Source: Candidatus Pelagibacterales bacterium (GTDB lineage Bacteria > Pseudomonadota > Alphaproteobacteria > Pelagibacterales > AG-422-B15). From it: 5,446 bases of DNA. Shown piece by piece: positions 1-5,446 of the stretch. The notes beneath the pieces were generated by a model. The model was not told the origin of the DNA. It worked only from the letters and a program-made list of their open reading frames with translations, and made no database searches. Every line of letters starts with the position of its first letter. The first letter of the stretch is position 1. Where the stretch lies: the NCBI GenBank assembly GCA_016777745.1, contig JADHQX010000099.1, positions 1 through 5,446 on the forward strand. Direction: 5' to 3'. The translations under genes and the position numbers were made by a program.

Positions 1-2201
1 TGATCCATAATTCTTGCTGCTCTGTTATAGCCTATTTGTAGTTTGCGTTGTAAAAGACTCGTAGAAGCTTTGCCTTCTCGAGATATGATATCTAAACATT
101 GTTGAAATAATTCATCTTTATTAGAATCATCTCCATCTAGAGAAATTTCATTTTCATCTTCTTCCTTGGTAATGTCTTCAATAAATTCTGGTAATCCTTG
201 TTTTTTTAAAGATGCAACAATTTCTTCAACTTCTTTATCTGAAACAAAAGGACCATGTATTCTAGTAGTTCGCCCACCACCCATCATAAGTAGCATATCA
301 CCTTTGCCCAGTAATCTCTCCGATCCTTCTGCTCCTAAAATGGTTCTACTATCAAATTTGGAACTGACTTGAAAACTTATACGAGTTGGAAAATTTGCTT
401 TTATTGTTCCAGTTATTACATCAACACTTGGTCTTTGTGTGGCCATAATTAAATGTATCCCAGCAGCTCTAGCCATTTGTGAAAGCCTTTGTATGGTATG
501 CTCAATTTCTTTGCCCGCCACCATCATTAAGTCTGCCATTTCATCAACAACTACAACTATGAAAGGCATTTTATGTAAATCAATATTTATGTTTTCATAT
601 TTTGGTTGACCAGTATCTGGATTAAGCCCAGCTGGTATTTTGCGACTTATAGTTTCATTATTTTTAATAGCTTCTTTAATCCTTTGATTATAACTTTCTA
701 TATTTCTAACACCCAATAGAGACATCTTTTGATATCTGCCTTCCATTTCTTTAACAACCCACTTAAGTGCAGTGATTGCTTTCTTTGGATTTGTTACTAC
801 TGGAGTAATTAAATGAGGAACCCCCTCGTAAACAGAAAGCTCTAACATTTTAGGATCAATAAGAATAAATTTACATTCCTCCGGAGATAATCTAAATAAT
901 ATTGATAATATCATTACATTGATACCTACAGACTTTCCAGAACCAGTAGTACCAGCAATTAATAAGTGAGGCATTGTGGCTAAGTCAGCAAAGTAGGCAT
1001 TGCCAGCAATATCTTTACCTAAAGCTAGTAATAGATTGGCCTGTGAAGATATAAATTTTTCTTTTTTAAATAACTCACTCAAAAAAACAGCTTCTTGAGT
1101 TTTATTTGGCATTTCAATTCCAATAACATTTTTCCCTGGAATCACTGCTACACGCGCAGAAACAGCACTCATATTTCTAGCTATATCATCTGATAAACCA
1201 ATAATTTTTGAAGCTTTAGTTCCTGGTGCAGGTTGTAATTCATACATAGTAACAACTGGACCGGGGTTAACATTTATTATTTTTCCTTCAATTTTAAAAT
1301 CAGCTAAAATTTCCTGTAACCTTATAGCATTAGTATCCATTTCTTCCTTTGAAACTAATGAAGTTGAAACAGTTGGTGGAGTTGATAAAATATCAATTAT
1401 TGGAGGCGTGTAGTTGATATCTTCACTGAAAGCCATTTTTTTCTGAATTATATCTGCAGAAACTTTTTCAGGACTTATATATTTTGATACTGATTCATTT
1501 TTAATTGATTCAAAGTCAATTTTAGGCTCAATCTTTTCTTCAACTGGTAAATTTATTTTTTTATTTAGCTTAAAGTTATGATCTTGTTTTTTAGAAAATA
1601 CATACTTTGATAATATTATAATATTTTTAAAAATTAATTTGCAACCTAACCAGATAGTATAGAATATCGTCTTCCAATCTTTTTGATCAAGAGCACAAGC
1701 TATAAGAAAGAAAGTTAGAAATAATATTGATAGTGTAAAAGTAAGAGTTATTTCTAAGTATAGATTATTTTTTATTAACAGTGGTTCAATTAAACTATTA
1801 AAAATTTCCAATGAAAGAAAGCCATGTAGAATTTGCACATCATAAGTTAAAAATATTAAATCTATAATTAGCAGGCTAGTGATACTAGAAAAGAGATTGA
1901 TTATAAAATAAGGTAATTTTTTAAATATGATAAGTCGGTAAGACCAAGTTAAAAAAAATAGCATAAGTAGATAACTTGATGAACCTAATATTTGTATTAA
2001 CAAGTCGGCAATTTTTGCCCCAGTAAACCCCAATATATTCTGAGCTTCTTGGTCAGTGATATTATTAAAACTCGGATCTAGAGATGAATATGAAAAAAGG
2101 ACGCCAAAAGTTAGGAAAGCTAAACCAAGGAAGACTAAGCCAGAAATTTCTGCTAATCTATTACTTATAAAGCTTTTATATGTTTTAGAGATAAGTTGCA
2201 T
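1..2201 (-). CDS. ftsK: DNA translocase FtsK (3' end cut by window edge)
   Basis: Septum-anchored, ATP-driven DNA pump that moves the chromosome terminus through the closing septum and activates XerCD at dif (family knowledge). 733 complete codons are visible. Four hydrophobic membrane segments lie near residues 17-38, 68-90, 97-119 and 148-170. A short polar linker runs to about residue 287, much shorter than in E. coli FtsK. The alpha domain starts near residue 288. The RecA-like motor follows, with Walker A GTTGSGKS at 417-424, Walker B VVVVDE with the acidic pair at 553-554, and ATQRPSVDVITG at 587-598. From about residue 696 the DNA-reading winged-helix gamma domain begins (REGKASTS, LQIGYNRAARI). 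It breaks off at the edge, so probably only a few dozen residues are missing. An in-frame TAG lies 12 bases upstream of the ATG at 2201 with no other start between, which fixes the start. The upstream bases are A-rich without a Shine-Dalgarno. The gene is divergent from the hydroxylase gene and appears intact. Confidence 0.97.
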   Translation of the reverse strand, partial: MQLISKTYKSFISNRLAEISGLVFLGLAFLTFGVLFSYSSLDPSFNNITDQEAQNILGFTGAKIADLLIQILGSSSYLLMLFFLTWSYRLIIFKKLPYFIINLFSSITSLLIIDLIFLTYDVQILHGFLSLEIFNSLIEPLLIKNNLYLEITLTFTLSILFLTFFLIACALDQKDWKTIFYTIWLGCKLIFKNIIILSKYVFSKKQDHNFKLNKKINLPVEEKIEPKIDFESIKNESVSKYISPEKVSADIIQKKMAFSEDINYTPPIIDILSTPPTVSTSLVSKEEMDTNAIRLQEILADFKIEGKIINVNPGPVVTMYELQPAPGTKASKIIGLSDDIARNMSAVSARVAVIPGKNVIGIEMPNKTQEAVFLSELFKKEKFISSQANLLLALGKDIAGNAYFADLATMPHLLIAGTTGSGKSVGINVMILSILFRLSPEECKFILIDPKMLELSVYEGVPHLITPVVTNPKKAITALKWVVKEMEGRYQKMSLLGVRNIESYNQRIKEAIKNNETISRKIPAGLNPDTGQPKYENINIDLHKMPFIVVVVDEMADLMMVAGKEIEHTIQRLSQMARAAGIHLIMATQRPSVDVITGTIKANFPTRISFQVSSKFDSRTILGAEGSERLLGKGDMLLMMGGGRTTRIHGPFVSDKEVEEIVASLKKQGLPEFIEDITKEEDENEISLDGDDSNKDELFQQCLDIISREGKASTSLLQRKLQIGYNRAARIMD

Positions 2202-2315
2202 TTTTTTGGTCTAATCAAATATTAACATAGATAATTCGTTAAATGATTCATACATTATTATATATATTTTATTCAATTTTTCATAAATAGAATATGAAGA
2301 TTATTTATAAATAAC
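2202..2315. promoter_or_regulatory. Divergent intergenic control region between ftsK and the hydroxylase gene
   Basis: These 114 bases separate two divergently transcribed genes, so they should hold both promoters. They are extremely A/T-rich, with a run of alternating T and A near 2254-2270. For ftsK (minus strand) the least bad sigma-70-like pair is TTGAAT (2276-2271) and TATGAA (2252-2247) with 18 bases between. The minus-strand TATAAT at 2262-2257 is a better -10 match but has no properly spaced -35. For the plus strand no hexamer pair stands out from the A/T background. That the region is regulatory follows from gene orientation; the specific boxes are weak guesses. Confidence 0.4.
2294..2314 (+). 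other. Possible six-codon upstream mini-ORF before the hydroxylase gene
   Basis: ATG at 2294 opens a six-codon frame (MKIIYK) ending in TAA at 2312-2314, one base before the hydroxylase ATG at 2316. The arrangement TAA-C-ATG would allow a terminating ribosome to restart directly on the main gene. There is no visible Shine-Dalgarno, and in sequence this A/T-rich such a short frame easily arises by chance. It is recorded as an arrangement seen in the sequence, not as an established leader peptide. Confidence 0.12.
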
Positions 2316-3467
2316 ATGATTAAAACTGATATAGCAATAATAGGTTTAGGTATTACCTCAAAGCTGACTGCACTTGCATTAGCATCTGAGCATCGTAAAG
2401 TTAAAATTTTTGAGCAATCAAATTCAATAACTAACACTTCAAATCTAGTCACATTCTTTTCGCAAAATTCAATTAATTTTCTGACAGAACTTGGCATAGA
2501 AGATTTAATTAATGAATCGATGCCAATTAAAGAAATCTCTTGTTCTAAACTTGAGCAATATCAATCAGAAAAAAAATTTCAAATTCATTTTAAAGAAAAA
2601 AACTCTAAAGATGAAATGGGAAGAATAATTATAAACAATAGTTTAAATAAAAGTTTAGATAATCAAATTAAAAAAAATAAAAATATTATTATTCAAAACG
2701 ATACTTCAGTGAGTGAATACAAACATCAAGGAGCAAATACAAAATTAATATTAAGTAATGGTGAGGAAATAATTACTCATATACTAATTATAGCCGATAA
2801 GAAATCAAATTTAATAAATGAAAACTTTAATAATAATCAATTAAAAAAAGAATTACATCAAACTTCGATAGTCATGAATGTAAAAACTAACACTTGTGGA
2901 CATGCTTATCAATTTTTTACAAATAAAGGTGCTTTAGCTTTTTTACCTATTAATGAAAAACTTGCTTCAGTTATTTGGTCATTAGATAACACCGCTCCAG
3001 AATTAAATTATGATATTGAAACAATATCAGAAAAAATTAATGAAATTTTTATTTCCGTCACAGGTAAATTAGAAGTTATGGATATAAAGAAATATAAATT
3101 AAATTTTGAGTATGCAAAAAAAATCATCTCAAAATCAATTATATTAATGGGTGATGCAGCGCATTCATTACACCCTATTGCTGGTCAAGGTTTGAACTTG
3201 GCAATTAAAGATATTATTGCCCTCAAAGGCAAAATAGAACATTTTAAGTATTTAGGATATTCACTTGGTAATAAAATAATATTAAGTGAATTTCAAAGTG
3301 AAAGACAAACGGATAATGCTATCTTCACTTTTGCAACAAATTATCTTGATGAAATTTTTAAAAATAGAAATTGCTTAATAAATACAATATCAGACTTTGG
3401 TTTAATTGCAGTTAATAGAAATAATTTTATAAAAAAGAAAATTATAAAAAGTGCAACAGGACAATAG
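2316..3467 (+). CDS. UbiH/UbiF/COQ6-family FAD-dependent hydroxylase, likely ubiquinone biosynthesis
   Basis: Class A flavoprotein monooxygenase of 383 residues, a normal family length. Enzymes of this family hydroxylate the aromatic ring of polyprenylated ubiquinone precursors using FAD, NAD(P)H and O2, usually at the inner membrane. The N-terminal beta-alpha-beta FAD fold is at 4-24 (DIAIIGLGITS). The strongest signature is the GD motif at 279-299: GDAAHSLHPIAGQG followed by NLAIKD, typical of UbiH/COQ6. The tail also fits: SERQTDNAIF at 328-337 and GLIAVNRNN at 362-370. Departures are seen. The third glycine of GxGxxG is Ser15, and the usual ADG of the middle DG motif reads ADKKS at 160-164. 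The region around residues 74-180 is very rich in Lys and Asn. An in-frame TGA at 2295-2297 with no intervening start fixes the ATG. The family is secure, but which ring position it modifies (UbiH, UbiF or UbiL type) cannot be read from the sequence, so no symbol is given. Confidence 0.88.
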   Translation: MIKTDIAIIGLGITSKLTALALASEHRKVKIFEQSNSITNTSNLVTFFSQNSINFLTELGIEDLINESMPIKEISCSKLEQYQSEKKFQIHFKEKNSKDEMGRIIINNSLNKSLDNQIKKNKNIIIQNDTSVSEYKHQGANTKLILSNGEEIITHILIIADKKSNLINENFNNNQLKKELHQTSIVMNVKTNTCGHAYQFFTNKGALAFLPINEKLASVIWSLDNTAPELNYDIETISEKINEIFISVTGKLEVMDIKKYKLNFEYAKKIISKSIILMGDAAHSLHPIAGQGLNLAIKDIIALKGKIEHFKYLGYSLGNKIILSEFQSERQTDNAIFTFATNYLDEIFKNRNCLINTISDFGLIAVNRNNFIKKKIIKSATGQ

Positions 3468-3504
3468 ATTATTAAAATTTAATGTAATTCAGAGCTATTG
3501 CTGT
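3456..3504. terminator. Imperfect inverted repeat across the convergent gene ends, candidate bidirectional terminator
   Basis: The two convergent genes end 11 bases apart, and a nested hairpin spans the junction. Outer arms: ACAG (3456-3459) pairs with CTGT (3501-3504), then a 2-base bulge, then CAATAG (3462-3467) pairs with CTATTG (3495-3500). Inner arms: ATTA (3468-3471) pairs with TAAT (3485-3488), and TTAA (3472-3475) pairs with TTAA (3479-3482) around a 3-base loop. That gives 18 base pairs in all. The right side has unpaired bases at 3483-3484 and 3489-3494. The stem is A/T-rich and no clean T-tract follows on either strand, so it is not a textbook intrinsic terminator. The position makes transcription stopping the natural role, but this is inference. 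Confidence 0.35.
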
Positions 3505-4141
3505 CTTGATTATTTTGAAATTGATAGGATTGAAATAACGACTCTAATGTTTTGCATCTATCAAATAAACTTTTTGTCTCCAGTAGAAGCTGTTTTTCTT
3601 CCGGCTCAAAAGGAACTAGTACGCCACTATAATTAATTAATTGCTCAGTAGGAGATTGTTCAATGATTTCCCAGTCTATTAATAAATTTCTTTGCTCTAA
3701 ATATTTCTTAATTAAAATTAGAAGACTTTTTCTATCAATATTCTCTACATTGGCTGGTAGAAGATCCTCCTTATAATTGTCATAATTAGTAATAACTTGA
3801 CGATATTGAGTCGTTGTATCTAATTCGTTATTAACCTCAAAACGAATTAATCCAGTCAATGTAACCAAGTATCTTCCATCTCCAGTCTCACTAAAAGATG
3901 AAATTCTTCCAGCGCAACCAACTTTTTTTAAATTTTTAGAATTAGGATCATTTTTTGATATGCTAGGCTGTATCATTCCCATTATTCTATCTGGAGAACT
4001 TAAAACTTCGTCAATCATGTGAAGATATCTAGGTTCAAAAATATTTAGTGGTAACTGAGTTTGAGGAAATAGGACCGCGCCAGTTAATGGAAAAACAGCT
4101 AATTTATTAGGTAGTTCAGTGATGGAGTTATAAATTTTCAT
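3479..4141 (-). CDS. LON N-terminal (substrate-binding) domain protein without protease domain
   Basis: 220-residue protein made essentially of the N-terminal domain of Lon protease (LON/PUA-like fold). It has no AAA+ ATPase and no Ser-Lys protease part, so it cannot be a Lon protease itself. Free-standing versions are common in alphaproteobacteria and are often labelled 'peptidase S16, lon domain protein'; their role is not well defined. Visible hallmarks are LAVFPLTGAVLFP at 14-26, LPLNIFEPRYLHMID at 30-44, GMIQPS at 55-60, GCAGRISSF at 75-83, GDGRYLVTLTGLIRFEV at 87-103 and the C-terminal PFEPEEKQLLLE at 177-188. The last ten residues or so are polar and look disordered. An in-frame TAA 18 bases upstream of the ATG, with no ATG, GTG or TTG between, fixes the start. 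It lies 95 bases downstream of the methyltransferase on the same strand. The hydroxylase, LON protein and ftsK being near each other fits an alphaproteobacterial neighbourhood, judged from memory only. Confidence 0.92.
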   Translation of the reverse strand: MKIYNSITELPNKLAVFPLTGAVLFPQTQLPLNIFEPRYLHMIDEVLSSPDRIMGMIQPSISKNDPNSKNLKKVGCAGRISSFSETGDGRYLVTLTGLIRFEVNNELDTTTQYRQVITNYDNYKEDLLPANVENIDRKSLLILIKKYLEQRNLLIDWEIIEQSPTEQLINYSGVLVPFEPEEKQLLLETKSLFDRCKTLESLFQSYQFQNNQDSNSSELH

Positions 4142-4236
4142 TAGTGAAATTGTACATTATTTATCGAATATTGAAATATGAACTTAATCTAAGAAAACAA
4201 GTACCAAATTTCTTGATATAAGATTTTGATTTAATG
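4142..4236. other. Intergenic spacer between the methyltransferase and LON-domain genes
   Basis: These 95 bases lie between two minus-strand genes. They should contain the LON gene's leader and, unless the two genes are co-transcribed, its promoter. A minus-strand TACAAT lies about eight bases upstream of the LON start, which would imply an almost leaderless transcript, but its -35 match is poor. A small hairpin, TTTCA (4135-4139) with TGAAA around a 4-base loop, covers the LON start codon. No convincing intrinsic terminator for the methyltransferase is visible. Confidence 0.3.
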
Positions 4237-5199
4237 CTAGCTAGTTAAACTGAGACATAAATTACCCCTTGTTCTTACTATTTCTTTATAACCTTTATCA
4301 AACAAGTAATTAATAAAATTTTTGTCTTCCCATTCATTTTGGCTTGTATACTCAATTACCATATTTTTTGGAAATAGACTTAATGGTGCATTTTCAAAAA
4401 AAGGTTTTAAAGCTCTATCTTCATAGCCTTCAACATCTATTTTTAAATTAGTTATATATTTAACTTCATTCTTTTGAACTAGCTCTAGTAGACTTATCAT
4501 ATTTATTTTTATAGCTTCTAAATTTTTACTGTCTTTTACGCGAGCGTTACCATACCCCTCACTTAAATCTAAATAAATCTCTTTTTTTTCTAATCCAATA
4601 GCATAATTTTCAATAATAACTTTATTAGCAATTTCAGGAATATTATTATGTAGAAGAGATAGATTATCTTTTATTCTATCAACTAATATTGGATTTGGTT
4701 CAACTGCGATTATTTTAGAAAAATTCGATTTTTTAAAAGTAGAGGCAATATTTTGTGTATAAAAACCAATATTAGCACCTATGTCTATAAATATAGATTT
4801 AGATACAGTATTTTTTTTTAAAAAATTAATTTCTTTTTTATTATAAGAACCAAACAATTGCTTTGTTTCGGACATGCCATCAAAATAAAAATAGAATGGA
4901 ACTCTATCAACCACAGTACCAACTCTAGATTCAATTGGATCTTTCGATGAATCGTAATTAATCAGATTATGAATTGTAGTAGTTAAAGATCTCTTAACTA
5001 TACCTCTAATAAAAAATAATCTCTGCCCAAAATATATTAAAAAACTTACTAACTTATATTTTTTAATCATTACTAATTGTCTACCTTTAATTATTTTGTG
5101 AAAACTTAATTGGAACCTATAAAATACTGATAATAATTCAATAAGATAATATATTGGTAAATAGATTAATATTAAATTTGTCTTGCTTTTTAACACCAA
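4237..5199 (-). CDS. FkbM-family SAM-dependent methyltransferase (start uncertain: 5199 or 5070)
   Basis: FkbM-family (Methyltransf_21) enzymes transfer a methyl group from S-adenosylmethionine, generally to a hydroxyl of a sugar, glycolipid or polyketide; the acceptor here is unknown. Numbered from 5199, SAM motif I is FIDIGANIGFYT at 137-148, the acidic strand is AVEPNP at 165-170, the family signature NLKIDVEGYE is at 251-260, and VIEY is at 281-284. The longest frame (320 residues) begins with TTG at 5199, followed by GTG at 5196, with AGG directly against the TTG, too close for a normal ribosome site. The first ATG is codon 44 at 5070, giving 277 residues, with AAAGG 13 bases upstream. 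The short form would also leave room for promoters before the divergent tRNA. The extra 43 residues are hydrophobic (NLILIYLPIYYLIELL at 8-23) and could be a membrane anchor. The family is often seen in surface-glycan clusters, but no glycosyltransferase is present here. Confidence 0.87.
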   Translation of the reverse strand: MVLKSKTNLILIYLPIYYLIELLSVFYRFQLSFHKIIKGRQLVMIKKYKLVSFLIYFGQRLFFIRGIVKRSLTTTIHNLINYDSSKDPIESRVGTVVDRVPFYFYFDGMSETKQLFGSYNKKEINFLKKNTVSKSIFIDIGANIGFYTQNIASTFKKSNFSKIIAVEPNPILVDRIKDNLSLLHNNIPEIANKVIIENYAIGLEKKEIYLDLSEGYGNARVKDSKNLEAIKINMISLLELVQKNEVKYITNLKIDVEGYEDRALKPFFENAPLSLFPKNMVIEYTSQNEWEDKNFINYLFDKGYKEIVRTRGNLCLSLTS

Positions 5200-5248
5200 C
5201 CTTTTAATTTAACCACTCATTGTCAGGAATTGGCTATTTACAATGAAT
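5200..5248. promoter_or_regulatory. Short divergent gap before tRNA-Gly, presumed tRNA promoter
   Basis: 49 bases separate the longest methyltransferase frame from the mature tRNA 5' end. A tRNA gene with no upstream partner on its strand needs a promoter here or slightly further upstream. TATTTA (5235-5240) is a possible -10 because it would start RNA just before base 5249, but no good -35 is correctly spaced. The role is inferred from gene orientation; no box is confidently identified. Confidence 0.25.
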
Positions 5249-5323
5249 GCGAGTGTAGCTCAGGGGTAGAGCGAAACGTTGCCAACGTTTAGGTCGTGAG
5301 TTCGAATCTCATCACTCGCTCCA
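5249..5323 (+). tRNA. tRNA-Gly (anticodon GCC), CCA encoded
   Basis: A full cloverleaf can be folded by eye. The acceptor stem GCGAGTG (5249-5255) pairs fully with CACTCGC (5313-5319). The D stem GCTC (5258-5261) pairs with GAGC (5269-5272) around AGGGGTA. The anticodon stem AAACG (5274-5278) pairs with CGTTT (5286-5290), and the loop TTGCCAA places anticodon GCC at 5281-5283, reading GGC and GGU. The variable loop is AGGTC. The T stem GTGAG (5296-5300) pairs with CTCAT (5308-5312), including one G-T wobble, around loop TTCGAAT. The discriminator base is T5320, the bacterial glycine identity base, and CCA is encoded at 5321-5323. All stems are complete, so the gene looks functional. Confidence 0.97.
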
Positions 5324-5372
5324 ATTATTTAACATGCATATTCAGATCATTTGTATAAGCTACAGATAATAT
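5324..5372. other. Spacer between tRNA-Gly and the MFS gene
   Basis: 49 A/T-rich bases with no hairpin and T-tract that would mark a tRNA terminator, no clear promoter hexamers, and no Shine-Dalgarno before the ATG at 5373. Read-through from the tRNA into the transporter gene is possible but not shown. Confidence 0.3.
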
Positions 5373-5446
5373 ATGAGCAAGTTAAGAGCATCACGATTAG
5401 GACGTTTATCTTGGACCATGTTTGATTGGGCCAATCAACCTTTCTA
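5373..5446 (+). CDS. N-terminus of a UMF1-type MFS transporter (cut by window edge)
   Basis: Only 24 full codons are present before the right edge. The peptide has a basic start (SKLRASRLGR) followed by LSWTMFDWANQPF at 12-24. The W-x-x-FDWANQPF pattern is the usual opening of the first membrane helix in UMF1-family major facilitator transporters (Atg22-like, PF11700), especially alphaproteobacterial members. The family is inferred from this short motif alone, and the transported substrate is not known. An in-frame TAA at 5367-5369 fixes the ATG at 5373 as the first start. No Shine-Dalgarno is visible, as with the other genes here. The gene follows tRNA-Gly by 49 bases on the same strand. Confidence 0.82.
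   Translation, partial: MSKLRASRLGRLSWTMFDWANQPF

Noticed and set aside
166..372. Open frame of 68 codons on the plus strand
   Set aside because: It lies antisense inside the strongly recognisable motor region of ftsK, and its Ser/Pro-rich product resembles no family. It is a shadow frame.
2273..2497. Open frame of 74 codons on the minus strand
   Set aside because: It overlaps the N-terminal FAD-binding fold of the hydroxylase on the other strand and has no recognisable features. It is a shadow frame.
3451..3636. Open frame of 61 codons on the plus strand
   Set aside because: It is antisense to the conserved C-terminal part of the LON-domain gene and overlaps the end of the hydroxylase gene. 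No family features are seen.
4237..4244. Palindrome CTAGCTAG at the methyltransferase stop codon
   Set aside because: It is eight bases long without a loop or T-tract, too short to act as a terminator and easily a chance self-complementary string.
5220..5244. TTGTCA and TACAAT pair upstream of tRNA-Gly as a sigma-70 promoter
   Set aside because: The spacing is only 13 bases, and the -10 would place the transcript start inside the mature tRNA. Good hexamers, wrong geometry.
5249..5323. tRNA-Gly as an integration (att) site for a mobile element
   Set aside because: I found no second copy of the tRNA 3' end, no integrase and no phage gene in the window. The candidate accessory gene lies on the 5' side, not the usual 3' insertion side.
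1..5446. CRISPR array, insertion sequence, toxin-antitoxin pair or riboswitch
   Set aside because: I scanned for regularly spaced repeats, terminal inverted repeats with a transposase, paired small genes and long structured leaders, and saw none. All intergenic gaps are at most 114 bases.

Overview
The window comes from an AT-rich bacterial chromosome. The protein families and the style of their motifs point to an alphaproteobacterium. The translocase C-terminus (REGKASTS then LQIGYNRAARI), the free-standing LON-domain protein and the FDWANQPF opening of the last gene all look alphaproteobacterial. The strong A/T bias, short intergenic gaps, lack of clear Shine-Dalgarno sequences and Lys/Asn/Ile-rich proteins suggest a streamlined, probably marine lineage of the Pelagibacterales (SAR11) type. 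That placement is inference; no rRNA or other decisive marker is present.

Layout: bases 1-2201 (minus) are ftsK, cut by the left edge just before its C-terminus. A 114-base divergent control region follows. Bases 2316-3467 (plus) encode a UbiH/UbiF/COQ6-family flavin hydroxylase. Bases 3479-4141 (minus) encode a small LON N-terminal-domain protein that converges on the hydroxylase with 11 bases between the stop codons, and a long imperfect inverted repeat spans that junction. Bases 4237-5199 or 4237-5070 (minus) encode an FkbM-family methyltransferase. Bases 5249-5323 (plus) are tRNA-Gly(GCC) with an encoded CCA. Bases 5373-5446 (plus) are the first 24 codons of a UMF1-type MFS transporter, cut by the right edge.

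The genes are mostly unrelated housekeeping functions: chromosome segregation at division, ubiquinone biosynthesis, a protease-related domain protein and glycine decoding. The methyltransferase is the only gene with an accessory flavour, since this family usually decorates surface glycans or secondary metabolites. There is no gene-free stretch over 300 bases.

I found no convincing sign of an undescribed system. The points most worth a second look are the junction hairpin, the degenerate flavin motifs of the hydroxylase, and the uncertain start and possible foreign origin of the methyltransferase.
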